Shown here in pieces: positions 24,275 through 36,322 of a stretch of 64,000 bases of DNA. Positions within the stretch are counted from its first letter, which is position 1. Each line of letters begins with the position of its first letter. The position numbers and the translations under genes were made by a program. Origin of the DNA: Chelonoidis abingdonii (Eukaryota; Chordata; Testudines; Testudinidae); the NCBI RefSeq assembly GCF_003597395.2, contig NC_133770.1, positions 17,942,417-18,006,416 of the forward strand, read 5' to 3'. Under the pieces are notes generated by a model. That model saw only the letters and a program-made list of their open reading frames with translations, made no database searches and had not been told where the DNA came from.

Positions 24275-26321
24275 AGTAAGGATTATGTCTGCTCCTAGTC
24301 AAGAGCCTGTTGAGAAACCTTAAATGGAGACCCAAACTTCCAACTGGTAAACCGGTACCCTTTACCACAAAACCCAGTGAGCTCAAAAACATGCTCAGTA
24401 GAGCAGCTTGACCTTTTAAGTCCCTGTCCCCCAAAGCAATCTGAACCAATATCCATCCCAACAGCAGAACCTACTCAAATCCCTGACAACAAACTAAGAT
24501 GCCAGTCACATTTATTGAGTCCTCCCACTCATCTATGTTCCAACCAGAAATAAAATACCACCAAAAAAGCCCTAGAATGAACCAATGGAAAAGGTTCAAG
24601 TCATGGAGTAAAGGAGAAAAACAATCATGGTTTCCTCCACTCAAGTAGTGACATACATTCATTAGAAGCCCTCGTAAAACACAGACTTTACTGTTCAGAC
24701 GACTTCATTTCAGCACATGCAGTATTGTATAAGTGGTTGCACATTATTCAGTCACAAGAGAAGAACAAGTTCTTCTTGCTTGCTCACAGTCAACTAGAAA
24801 ATTAAGGTACAATTCACTACCCAAAAACTTTGTTAACACACAGTTAAGGTTGCCCATCAGTACCTTTTCCCATTTGCCAAAGTCAAGTGCACCTCTACTT
24901 AAACCTCTGAAAAGCCAGACATACAATATTAAAGTGCATACCAGCCCCACCCTGAAGAGCCACTGGTAAGATACCATTTCAGCCAGGGCTGCCCTGTGGC
25001 TATAACAAGGAATGACAATGTAAACTAGCTTTTTCATGTAGTATGCTGTGCCCCACGTAACTATATTCATTCCTTAGTCTGCATGCACTCCAACTGCCCT
25101 TCACTGTGTTAGGAACAGCCATACTGACTGGTGCAGGGATTACTTGCAGAACATTACCACATCTCGCATTCAGATATGAAGAGAGAGACACCTTCAGCCA
25201 AACAGATCACTAACTTTAAGTCCAGGTGCAATCAACATTCTGCAATACCACGAGGCACTGAAGTCAACCTTACCTCAGTGTTAATTAAGTTTTTAGGCAG
25301 TTAGTTTCTTTTGGCTTTTTGAGAAGGGTGGGAGTGCGCCAATGGGAGGCTCCTGGAGTCTTCCTGGAAAGTCTTCATTGGCATTCTGCTATCAGCTGCC
25401 CTCCTCCTGGCCCCTTCATGCTCCCCCGCCCAGTAGTAGAGGAGCAACACGGAAGAAGGGAGGTGCTAACCAGTGGGCTGTTAGGAACACATCTCCTAGC
25501 TGGAGGCAGCAAGGGAATATGGAGGGCAGTCCCAGACTCTGTACTCCACTTTGGGGTCCAGTGTTAGCAGGGAGTGTTCTACACAACCCTCTGAAACACA
25601 GGAGGATTGCAGAGATGTGAAGTGTCCCATTCATCTCAATGGGATGTGCTCAGATAAATCAGAACATCTCATGGAGATGAAAAGCCTGATGCAATACCTC
25701 TGAGAAATATAAACTGATCCATTCAACTCAATGGATGTCCTTCTTTCCCAAAGTCTCCTTCAGCCCCTATTGTGCAAGAAATTTTCAAGACAATTTTGCT
25801 ATCAATGGGGGTTTTAGAACAATTTGCTTATTAAAAGCAGTTATTTCTGGGAAGAGGAGGAGTTAGATTGTACCTGAGGAACCCATTGACCAAATGACCC
25901 AAGCTTGTGCCATTATTTCTAACCTGACCCTAATGTATCGCAGCAATATTACAGTGAGATGCAGCACCGTGACGGTTAAGGCTGCACCTGGATTTCCATT
26001 TTAACAGGGGCAAAAAAGGTCTGCAAACTGTCTTTTGGGTTATATCATCATTTTAATATGCTCACTGCAGTTTGTGCAGTGCTTTATTTTTCTATAGCAG
26101 TTTGTTGGGGGGGTAGATATTACTTGATGTTTACAATGTCTGTTTTAAAAAGGCTCATGTGACAAACTTTTTTGGTGTCTAGACTTGCCTTCAGATCCCC
26201 TTTTCACATAGACACCATGGCACTTTGAACGATGAACTAGATAAGTGTGAACCTTTGGTTTGTGTAGATTGGGTGAATTATTGTAGAAATTTGAAATAGA
26301 ACCATAGGACTGGAAGGGATC

Positions 26322-27369
26322 CAGTAGCAGATTTAGAGTTAGTGGGGTCCTGTGCGCAACTTCATTTCTGGAAACCCCCGATCGGGACCCAGCCAAGAAG
26401 AAGCCTCTCTTATCTCCACCCCCGGTTTTTCATTCCTTTTTTCTTTCATGCTCCTCCTATATTATAAGTAATAGGAAGTAAATGAAAATAAAGTGAGGTA
26501 CCTTGATTGGGGCACGGGGTTGGGGTGCAGGAGAAGATGAGGGGGGTCAGGCTCTGGGAGGGAGTTTGGGTGTGGGCTGAGACGGGAGGGGTGTGGGAGG
26601 GGTAGGATGACTGGATGTCCCGATTTTATAGGGACAGTCCCGATATTTGGAGCTTTTTCTTATATAGGCTCCTAGTATCCCCCACCCCATCCCAATTTTT
26701 CACACTTGCTGCCTGGTCACCCTAGCGGTGGGGTGAAGGGTGTGGGCTCTGGGCTGGGGCAGGAGAGGTCAGGGAGGCAGCACTTACGTTGGGCAGCGTG
26801 GCTCCCAAAGTGACCGACACAGCCCTCTGGCAGTGGCTCCGAGGTGGGGCGGGGAGGGGGGGGTATCTGCGCACCACGCCTGCCGGCGCTGTCCCTGCAG
26901 CTCCCATTGACCGCCGTTCCTGGCCAATGGGAGCTGCAGAGTCAACGCTCAGGATGGGGTCAATGCACAGAGACACTCCCTCCCCCCCGCGCCCACCCCC
27001 TCTCCCCAGTGGTCGCAGGGACATGATGACCGCTTCTGGTAGTGATGCAGAGGGAGGGAGGCAATGCGGGCAAGGAGCCGCCTTAGCCCAGCTGATAGCA
27101 CGTCTCTGCGTGCCTCTTGGCGGGGGAGGGGTCTCCATGAAATGTCTGGGGCAGGAGCAGCGCACGGAGCCGCCATCCCCCCTGCCAAAGGCATGCAGAG
27201 ACGTGCCAGCCACTGGACACTTCCGGGAGCGGAATGGGGCCACCGACCACGAAATGCAGGCAGCCTAAGCCCTGCTGCACCACTGGTCAGGACTCAGGGG
27301 CAGGCTGTCAGATGAGATTTGTCCTGCATTTTGGGGCCATAACACTGCTTCATGGTAAATCTGCCTCTG
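26322..27369. mobile_element. hAT-like element inserted in the CR1 tail
   Basis: Inverted ends CAGTAGCAGATTTA and TAAATCTGCCTCTG. It is flanked by AAGGGATC (26314-26321) and AAGGGACC (27370-27377), an 8-bp hAT-type duplication with one mismatch. The GC-rich interior gives several long spurious ORFs. A smaller hAT MITE sits at 26603-26724. Confidence 0.8.
26603..26724. mobile_element. hAT MITE (TAGGGTGACCAGA family), copy 1
   Basis: Left end TAGGATGACTGGATGTCCCG, right end GCCTGGTCACCCTA. The inner 'gggacagtcccgatatttgg' motif is shared with the copies at 41916-43043 and 51862-51991. The flanking 8 bp match only loosely. Confidence 0.75.
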
Positions 27370-27720
27370 AAGGGACCTCCTAGAGAGGTCTTCTAGTCCA
27401 GTCCCCTGCACTCAAGGCAGGGCGAAATAGTATCTAAACCATCCCAGAGAGGTGTTTGTCCAACTTGCTCTTAAAAATCTCCAATGATTCCACAACTACC
27501 CTAGGCAATTTATTCCAGTGCTTAACTACCTTGACAGGGAGTTTTTTCTAATGTCCAACCTAAACCGCCCTTGCTGTAATTTAAAACCATTGCTTCTTGT
27601 CCTGTGGTCAGAGGTTAAGGAGAACAATGTTTTTCCCTCCTCCCAGTAACAACCTTTTATGTACTTGAAAACTGCCATGTCCCCTCTCAGTCTTCTCTTC
27701 TCCAGACTAAACAAATCCAA

Positions 27721-28872
27721 TTATTTTAATTTTCCCTCATAGGTCATATTTTCTAGACCTTTCATCATTTTTGTTGCTCTTCTTTGGACTTTCTCCAATT
27801 GTCCATGTTTCCTGAAATGTGGCACCCAGGACTGGATACAATACTCCAGTTGAGGCCTAATCAGCACAAAGTAGAGCAGAAGAATTACTTCTTGTGTATT
27901 GCTTACTCCTGCTAATGCATCCCAGAATGATGGTTGCTTTTTTTGCCACACTGATACAGTGTTGACTCATTTAGCTTGTGAACCACTATGACCCCCAGAT
28001 TCCTTTTTGCAGTACTCCTTCCTAGGCAGTCATTTCCCATTTTCTATGTGTGCAACTGATCGTTCCTTCCTAAGTGGAGTACTCTGCACTTTTCCTTACT
28101 GAATTTCATTCTATTTACTTCAGATCATTTCTCCAGATTGTCCAGATCATTTTGAATTTTAATCATATCCTCCAAAGCACTTGCAACCCCTCCGAGCTTG
28201 GTATCATCCGCAAACTTTATCAGTGTACTCTCTGTGCTATAATCTAAATCACTGATGAAAATATTGAACAGAACTGGACCCAGAACCAATCCCTGTGAGA
28301 CCCCCCTTGATATGCCCTTCCAGCTTGACTATGAACTACTGGTAATTACTCTGTGGGAACGGTTTTCCAACCAGTTATGCACTCACCTTATAGTAGCTCC
28401 ATCTAGGCTTCATCTCCTATTTGTTTATGAGAAAGTCATGTGTGAGAGTATCAAGAGTCTTACTAAGTCAAGATGTATCACATCTACTCATCCCCCAAAT
28501 CCACAAGGCTTGTTACCTTGTCAAAGAAAGCTGTCAGGTAGGTTTGACATGATTTGTTCTTGATAAATCTATGCTGGCTGTTACTTACCATTTTATCATT
28601 TAGGTGTCTGCAAACTGATTGCTTAATAATTTTTGCTCCATTATCTTTCCAGCTACTGAAGTTAAACTGACTGGTCTGTAATTCCCCAGGTTGTCCTTAT
28701 TCCCCTTTTTATAGATCAGTATTATATTTGCCCTTTTCCTGTCCTCTGGAATCTCACCCATCTTCCATAACTTTTTGAAGATAATCACTAATGGCTCAGT
28801 TATCTCCTCAGTCAGCTCCTTGAATATTCCAGGGTGTATTTTATCAGGCCCTGGTCTATATATTTTCTGCAT
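27721..28872 (-). pseudogene. CR1 reverse transcriptase remnant
   Basis: The decayed RT of the CR1 copy above. An opening block (28872-28600) carries GPDKIHPGIFKEL and KRANIILIYKKGNKDN, the start of the RT domain. The middle (28560-27960), in changing frames, contains the substrate region and FADD box. The final block (27951-27721) carries VQRRATKMMKGLENM, the C-terminal end. Several frame changes and stops occur, so it is not expressed as a protein. Confidence 0.82.
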
Positions 28873-29302
28873 TTGTTTTTCCTGATAGAAGTCTAAGTTT
28901 GATTTAATACTATGAAATGGAATGTTTTGGAAAAATAGAATTTCACAGCATTATCAGTATTAGGCCTGGTCTACATTACACAGCTAGGTCGACGCAAGAC
29001 AGCTTACATCAACTTAGCTGTGGATGTGTCTTCATTTAAGTTTGTCTCCCACCGACATACGTGATCCGCTACTCCAACTTAATGCCACTGTAGCACGTCC
29101 TGTGAACACACTAAGCCGATGGAGAGAGCTCTCCCATCATCTTAATAATTTCACCTCTACAAGAGGTGATAACTTTGTTGGCGTGAGTTGCTCTCCTGCC
29201 AACATAGAGCTCTCTATACAGGGGATTACGGTCAATATTACTATGTCACTCCTGAGCCATATAGATATACTGAAGTAAGCATGCAGTGTAGAGCAAGTCT
29301 AA

Positions 29303-30240
29303 CGGTATGTCTAAACTGGCAAGTTTTGTGCAACTTTTATTAAAGTGCTGGACCTAAACTGCTGTTGCATGTCCACACTGTGCTCCTTGTGACAGTAGAG
29401 CAGATCCACATTAGCAGCTCTTGCAACAGCAAAGAGAGCAGTGTGTTGTGGTAGCTACTCACTGCGCAACTGGCTTTGGGGTGCTTTGGGAAGAGAGTTT
29501 GCAATGCCTCATGGGGCAGGCACAGTATCACATGATGCAGGTTTCCCAATCCCATTGTTCCATGGACATCCTACTACACTGCCAGCTGCTTTTTAACTGA
29601 AGTGTGGCAGGGGGAGAAGGGGAGTGTGTGACAGGAAATGTGCATGGGTGTGTATGGAGGGGGAAGGAGAGTGTGTGTTTTGGGGGACAGAGAGTGTGTC
29701 AGCATGCTGTCTTGTAAGTTCATACAGTGGCAGGAGGCAACCAGTCCTGAGGGAGGGGGAAGGCGAAACCCCGACTTCAGCCCTCACCTCCTTCCCTGGG
29801 CTCTCTGCACAGCAATCTCCCTCTCTCTCACATACACACAAGTGCGCGCCTCTGTGTTCAACAGCACGAGCCTTCCATATTACTGGTTTGCTTTGTGTCC
29901 CAGAGCAGATCAGCACAGCATGCTAGGGCCACCAGCAACGGAGCTTTGAAAGGGGAGAGGCGCATGACTCCAGGGCAGCTGAGTTCAAATCAATGAGGAG
30001 AGCAGCCACTTTATGGGACACTTCTGGGGGCCAACTGATTGCTTTCTGCAGTTTAATGTGTTTACAGTCCTGAAGCCTCTGCACTTTAAGGCTTATGACT
30101 GTTGTTGAGGTGGGGTTTTTTTGCAACGCTGGAACTGAGGAATTTCTGCGCACTAAGTGGCTTGGCAGTGTGTACACCTCAGGAGTTACACCACAGAAAG
30201 CTGATTTACTGTGCAGTAACTTGCTAGTGTAGACAAGGCC
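29303..30240. mobile_element. Harbinger-like non-autonomous element nested in the Harbinger copy
   Basis: Left end GGTATGTCTAAACTGGCAAG, right end (read inward) GGCCTTGTCTACACTAGCAA. TAA duplication at 29300-29302 and 30241-30243. The ORFs at 29593-29949 lie in a GT-rich stretch and look spurious. No transposase is seen. Confidence 0.75.
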
Positions 30241-30699
30241 TAAGTTCTAATTATTTTTTTTTAATTGCCTTGTTCATGTTACAGAATAAAATTCTATTTT
30301 TTGGAACAAAATTAATCTTTATTAGTTCACAACATATGCTGTGTGGTGCTGAGCAGGTCTGACACCCATCAATTTTTTGTTACTTCACTGTGTCACAGAT
30401 CCTATAACATCCTCCACAGACAATATTAATAGGTGCATTGACATTGTTATATTCCTGCATATAGAGCAATCACAACAAGATTCCTAAGGGCCACAAAAGA
30501 GCAAGGCCATGTACAGCACATTACAGCAACACATACTGCTCTGGCTCAGTATTAAAAGAGTCTTCCAAAGTCTCCCTGATCTGTACAACCCTGCGTTGAG
30601 CTTTTCTTACAGCCCTGGTATCCATCTGTTCAAATTCAGCAGACAACTGCTCCACCTCCACCCTGGTGGAAACTTTTCTCCCTTTACTTCACAGATATT

Positions 30700-31610
30700 A
30701 TGCAGGACACAGCAGGCTGCCATAACCATTGGGATATTTTTCTCATTGACATCAAACCTTATAAGTAAAAAATGTCAGCAACCCTTTAAAATGACCAAAG
30801 GCATGTTCAACTGTCATTTTGAACCTGCTGAGCCTGTAGTTGAAGTGCAGTCAAGGTGGCTGGCATACAGCTTCATGAGCCATGAAAGCAAGGCGTCTCC
30901 CAGGATCACTACTGACATTTCCACATTCCCAGTGGTAATTCATCCCTGGGGAAAGAAATCCCTGCTTTCAGCTTTCTCAACAGTCCTGTGTTCTTAAAGA
31001 TGTGCACGTCATGCCCTTTCCCTAACCAGCCCACACCGATGTTGGTAAGGCATCCCCAGTGATCCACCAGAACTTGCATACCATAGAAAAGCAACTCTTT
31101 CTGTTGATGTTCTCTGCAGCAAGGTGGTCTGGGACCAAAATAGGGATACTCATGCCGTCTATTAACCCACCACAGTTCTGGAACCTCATTGCTGCAAAAG
31201 CATCCACTATGTCCTGCACATTGTCAGAGTCACAGTCCTACGTAGCAGGAGGCGATTAATGGCCCCTGCAGTGGATTTTCTGACTCCATATTGATTCCCA
31301 ACCGACTGGCAGCAATCTGGTGTTGCAAGTTTCCACAATGCGATTGCCACTCGCTTCTCAACTGTCAGTGCAGCTCTCATTTTGTTGTCCCAGTGCTGGA
31401 GGGCAGGGGCAAGCTCAGCATAGAGATCCAAAAATGTGGTCTTACACATCTTGAAGTTCTGTACCAATGCTCATCACCCCAAACCTGCATGACAAGGTGA
31501 TCCCACCAGCCAGAGCTTCTTTCCCAGGCCCAGAACTGGTGCTCCACCACCTCCAGCTGCTCACTGAACGCCGCCAACAACCTTGAACTGTTTCTATGTC
31601 CCACAGCAAT
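30700..31610 (-). pseudogene. HARBI1-like PIF/Harbinger DDE transposase, broken
   Basis: A transposase that would cut and join the Harbinger ends. Minus-strand blocks in order: GWWDHLVMQVWGDEHWYR near 31450-31510; RAALTVEKRVAIALWKLATP near 31320-31385; the first catalytic Asp in GLIDGMSIPIL near 31130-31165; the second in VGWLGKGHDVHIF near 30985-31025; and the Glu in TVEHAFGHFKG near 30790-30825. All three DDE residues are readable, but frame changes and stops separate the blocks. No Myb/MADF partner ORF was found in the element. The family is also domesticated as HARBI1, but the decay here argues for an ordinary dead transposon. Confidence 0.85.
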
Positions 31611-33996
31611 CTAGCCTCCAAGGAATCATCATGTTCCTCACAGCTCCTCTTGTGGCTCTGCAAATACTGCAGGATCATCTGCCCCGTGCTTGCAATGACT
31701 CATGATAATAGTGCAGAGCTGTGCAGGCTCTGTGCTTCTGTCAGAGATGGTGGACAGTGAGAAAAAACGTGAGAGTTTGTGCGGATTTTGTAAAGAGAAT
31801 GTGAAATATTATGGGATAGACAACACTGCCTTATGGGATGTTGACCCCCATGCTCCCTGTCATCACTGTGCATCTCTTTTTGGATGCATCAGGCACTGCA
31901 AAACTTCCCAATATACCCCATGCTAGATGGTGTGAGTTGCACAGTGGGATAGCTACCCATGGTGAACTGCAATCTATATCAATACAAATACTCCTAGTGA
32001 GGAGGTGCACCACCGACACAAAGAGCTAAGTGTGCACACGCACAAGTGATGTAATAACTGTGGTGGCTGTAGGCCAATGTAAATAAGATCACATAATTTT
32101 GTAGTGTAGACATGGCCTTAGTTATTCAAGCAGATGTGAGCTATCCTCGAAAGTTTTGTTCCCGCCATGTTCATACATGCTGGATGGTAATGTTAATCTG
32201 AATAATCCTTCCACCCATTTTAACTACTAACAAAAGCACGGCACTTCAATGTGTTGTCTCATATTTTTCCTCACACACATAAGCATAGACTTTAGAGTAA
32301 AGCCTTGACTCCACTTGGAAAAACGTTTGTTTGGACCTTGTGTTAGCTGACAGGTAGATAGCAGACATCCCTTTAGGCCTGGTAATTTATATTAAAACTA
32401 CAAACTGCCCTATGTTCACTAGGATTTTCTGTTGTTTTGGTTACGAATTAAGAACAACCCAGTTTTATTAGTGTGGATGCACCCTTAGAGAGTGCTACTT
32501 ATGTGAGGCCAAACCAAGGTATTCAAGCAGCACTTTATTTTATAAATATTTCCAAAATAAACAATGTCATGAATATGCTTCATTGTGAGTTTTAATGTAT
32601 ACAAGATATGCACTGAAAAATACAGTGGCTAAGCCTCATATGAAAATTACAGGAGTGAAGTGTGAACATTTGCAGATTGAGCATTCATCACTACAGACTC
32701 TGGGGTTCCTGTACATGTTTGGTAACTTTTCCTCATGCTCCTCCAGTGCAGTAGCTCAGTGTAAAGCTGCCTGCGGAGAAATGTCTTTGTAAGTTTTGTA
32801 AGATCTTGACATGGAAGCAGAATTCACAAGCCAAGAATTCAGTTCTCTCAATGTATTGGATCGAAGCATAAGGAGTGCCAAGCACAATAACGGGTGGCCT
32901 AGAAAACATTAAAAACAGAAAAAAAAAAAAATATTTTTGAAATGTAGAAGTTGTGTTTGACTCATTTCTAAATGTGGCTGTTAAAAATGCAAAAAAAATC
33001 TCTCCTCTCTGACATAAAATGAATCACAAGAGAAAAATCAATCAGCCAGGAATTTCTTGTTGTAGTTTGCTAGATGTTGCCATTGCAGACTGCCTTGTAA
33101 GTATATACAGTATTCTCGCATGCACATTACATGTGGCTAGTAAAATTCCTTCCAATATCTTTTTGTAAGTGGTAAGTATAGGCAACAGCCATATTTCAAA
33201 AAGTTTAAAACTATGCTGTATTTTTACCACCTTCAAAATATACAAAGTAATTAAACCACATTACACACAGCTTTCCAATTTTTTCAAAATCAGCACAGCT
33301 GGAGTTCAGCATGCACACAAACAACTTAACAGTACCCTTCTCTTCAAACAAAAAACAAAAACAATTTACTGACATTTGTAAGAAAAAAATTAATTAAAAA
33401 ATATGCTCCTGTTCAGAGTCATTATGTGGCAGGTTTCAGCTCAAGGTAAATTTTCAAAGCTCAGCTACAAATGTTAAAAAAAATAGAAGATGTATATAAT
33501 GAAACCAATGAGGTGCCTTAAATACAGCAGGTGCCATCAGAACATTGGTTTTAAATAAAGCAAATTTCAAGAAACTACCTAATAGCTCGTAAGTAGAAGA
33601 TATTATCTGGAAGCCATCTACAGTTATTCTTCAAGCTCTGCCAGAATAGATTTTTTTAACCCTTAAGCAAGAGCGGAACAACAGTGAGAAATCCAGGCTG
33701 ATTTAAGCGATGAGTGGCAAAATAAGGTCTGTGGACTATTTCTAAAGATGTTTCACAGCTCAACACACACAGTTCATGTATGTAAACAAAACTCCATCTC
33801 TAAGCAGATGAAAACACAGGGAAAAAAAGAAGTGCACTGTCCACATATTACAAATGAGGTTGGTAATCTTGTCTATTATTAAGGTCCCCTGACACTTCCC
33901 ATTATAAAGACCCTATTTTCTGTTGCTTATAAAACTTGTCAAATTTTAACCATTTCAGTTGAAATTTTCCATGCCTAGTATCTGCCTCGGTCTGGT

Positions 33997-34034
33997 TTTT
34001 TTTTTATTTTTTTTTAAGGGGGGGGGGGGGGGGC
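33997..34034. repeat. Poly-T / poly-G homopolymer junction
   Basis: A T-rich run followed directly by about 18 G and GCGCGG. Length in assemblies is likely unreliable. Confidence 0.85.
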
Positions 34035-34684
34035 GCGGAGAAGAGGTGTGGGTTGGGGTGTGAGAATTCAGTCATTTCCAAGAATTAAGCTAGAGAAAAT
34101 ATGTTGTTTGGCACTGGTTAAAATACACTGGTGACCTTTTCTTTGACATGCACTAGTGCCCCCCCATGATTTGGAAAATGGATTTGAAATTAAATGGGGG
34201 GGGGGTGTTTTTGCCGTCCCTGTGAAAATCTGCCTAAACTTTGCCAGATTACAAATAGGCCTTTGAAAACTGCTCTTTGCACATGCTCCGAAGAGACTTG
34301 CTAGAGCTTACCAGCTAAAATCTCTGAACAGTCTGACCCCACTAAGCAAGTTTGAGCTTCTCACAACTCCTAGTGCTGACCATACTGTGCATGAGCCATC
34401 CTATATAGTGACTAAGTATGCGCCATCCCCACAGAGTGACTAAGCATGCTACCTCCCGCCCAAGGCCATCAGGACTCAGAAGGACTTTCTCTGCAATTGC
34501 AGCTCATGGCTGCAGTGGACTGAGTGGTGACAGACATAGGAACTGACAGCAGGGAGCCTGTCTCCTTCTGTGCCTTCAGTGACCCATCTGGTGGCAAAAC
34601 AGGCAATGTGGAGGAGGAAGCCATTGATTCAAATGCAGAGGGCACAAAAGTCAGACCGAGGAAGGGTGAAGAAGTAAATTAGGA

Positions 34685-35285
34685 CTGGTGAGACCAGGAG
34701 CTGGGGGATGGAAGTGGGGGGTGCGATACTTAGCCTGGCTGGGCAGGGAGACCAGGAGACTGGAGGAGGTGTGGGGGAAGGAGAGAACAGGCTGGTACTT
34801 GTTGCACAAGGGGACTGAGACTGGAAGTGAGGGGCTGGGACCAGAAGGGAGGAAAGGCTGGGAGTGTTTGGGTGATGGTAGCCAGTGAGAGAAATGAGTG
34901 GGGTGACTGCAGACCAGTTGGCTAAGGAAGGGAAATACTGAGATCCAACAAGGAGCTGGTAAAAGTGGAAAAACACTGGGACTGGATGGACAAGGAGAGT
35001 AGGGCAGCATCTAAGGAAAGGTTGGGGGGAGGGAGGGAGGACAGAGTCTGGTGCTAGGAGCCGATGAGTGTGTGGGGTGGGGGAAGTGACAGATCGGATG
35101 AGGAACAGGGTGGAGGGAACTGGGACTGGCTGGGCAAGGAGACAGACTGGGATGAGAAGCCTGAGGAGTGGAGACTGGGACTGGGTAAGGAAGGAAAATT
35201 TGATCGGGACAAGGCACCACAAATGATGAAGAGACAGGACTGGGACAAGGACACGGTAGAATGGGCCAAGCTTGGGGGCATGAGG
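34685..35285. repeat. Purine-rich degenerate minisatellite-like tract
   Basis: About 600 bp with strong G/A bias on the plus strand. Imperfect units resemble 'gggactggctgggcaaggagac', recurring roughly every 25-50 bp (for example near 34726-34755, 34813-34860, 34977-35005 and 35117-35145). The long ORFs on the minus strand are Pro/Ser-rich shadows of this composition. It sits immediately upstream of the CR1 copy at 35300, and may be the tail of an unrecognised repeat starting near 34200. Confidence 0.6.
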
Positions 35286-35299
35286 AACAGGCAGATGAG

Positions 35300-36322
35300 T
35301 AAACAAAGAGTAACTATTAATAGAATGATGTCAGACTGGAGAGAGGTCTCAAGTCATGTTCCACAGGGATATGTCCTGGGTCCGGTGTTGTTTAACATCT
35401 TTATTAATGACCTGGATGGAGGTATGAAGAGTATACTGATCAAGTTTGCAGGTGCCACAAAGCTAGCAGGGAGTAGCCAATACCTTGGAAGATAGAGCTG
35501 AAATTCAGAGGGATCTTGAAAAATTGGAGAACTGAGCTTTAGACAACAAAATGAAATTAAACAAAGACAAACATAATGTGCAACACGTACAGAAGAAAAG
35601 CCAAATGCACAAATACAGAATGGAGAAAAAATGGCTTGGCAGCAGCATTGCTAAGAAGGATCTGGGAGTTGTGGTGGATCACAACCTCAACATGAGTAAG
35701 CCATGTGATGCTGCTGCAGAAAAAGCAAATGCAATTTTAGGTTGCATTAACAGAGACACAACATCCAAGCTACTGGAGGTGATAGTACCACTCTACTCAG
35801 CAATGATTAGGCCTCAGCTGGAGTAGTGCGTCCAATTTTGGTCACCAAGGTATAGAAAGGATGTAGAGAAACTGGAAAGGATCCAGAGATGAACAACAGG
35901 ATGATCAAAGAGATGGAATGCAAGACATATTAGCAAAGGCTGAAGGAACTGGATATGTTTAGTTTGGAAAAGAGAAGATTAAGGAGGGACATGATAGCAG
36001 TCTTCCCATACCTGAAAGGCTGCCATAAAAAAGATGGAGAAAAGTTGTTCTCTCTTGCCACCGAGGGCAGGACAAGAGGCAATGGGTTCAAACTAAAGCA
36101 TAGCAGATTTAGCTTGAATCTCAGGAAAAACTTCCTGAGAACAGTAGGACAATGGAATAGACTACCAAGGGAGGTTGTGGAAGCTTCTTCACTGAAGGCT
36201 TTCAAAGGGAGGCTGGATAACTATATGTCCTGAACGGTTTAGACACAGCAACTCCAGTATTTTGGCAGGGGGTTAGACTAGATGACCCTTGAGGTCCCTT
36301 CTAACCCTTTGATTCTATGAGT
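35300..36322 (+). mobile_element. CR1 LINE, 5'-truncated, plus strand
   Basis: Reads plus-strand through the CR1 RT C-terminal half to the 3' end, closing with the tail 'ccctttgattctatga'. RT pieces include [20 protein letters not shown] near 35360-35415, KDLGVVVDHNLNMSKPCDAA near 35655-35715 and [13 protein letters not shown] near 35960-35998. The catalytic box reads FAGAT instead of FADDT near 35446-35460, so both catalytic Asp are lost, and stop codons interrupt it. Confidence 0.85.

Larger units (their letters stand above)
26296..28880 (-). mobile_element. CR1 LINE, 5'-truncated, split by a hAT insertion
   Basis: A CR1-type non-LTR retrotransposon in antisense to the window. RT pieces read on the minus strand include NYRPVSLTSVAGKIMEQ at 28600-28700 and RPQLEYCIQSWVPHFRK near 27850, plus a FADD-like box near 28225. 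Only the RT and C-terminal half remains, and frameshifts and stops break it. The 3' tail (CCATAGGACTGGAAGGGA type) at 26296-26321 is separated from the body by a hAT element with an 8-bp duplication. CR1 inserts by target-primed reverse transcription and is usually 5'-truncated, as here. Confidence 0.85.
28963..32117 (-). mobile_element. PIF/Harbinger DNA transposon containing a second insertion
   Basis: The left end GGCCTGGTCTACATTACA and the right end (read inward) GGCCATGTCTACACTACA are inverted repeats. TTA flanks both sides (28960-28962 and 32118-32120), the 3-bp PIF/Harbinger duplication. It carries a HARBI1-like transposase remnant on the minus strand (30700-31610). A 938-bp element (29303-30240) is inserted near the left end, so the original length was about 2.2 kb. 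A second end-like sequence at 29285-29299 leaves open that 28963-29299 is a separate MITE. Confidence 0.75.

Noticed and set aside
26722..27268. ORFs of 159-173 codons on both strands
   Set aside because: They lie inside the GC-rich hAT element inserted in CR1; no protein family recognised.
30700..31610. Domesticated HARBI1 host gene
   Set aside because: Frame changes and stops separate the DDE blocks, and transposon ends with TTA duplications surround it.
34629..35306. 225-codon ORF on the minus strand, longest-looking candidate gene in its region
   Set aside because: Pro/Ser/Leu-rich translation of a purine-rich repeat; overlapping frames are open too and no domain is visible.
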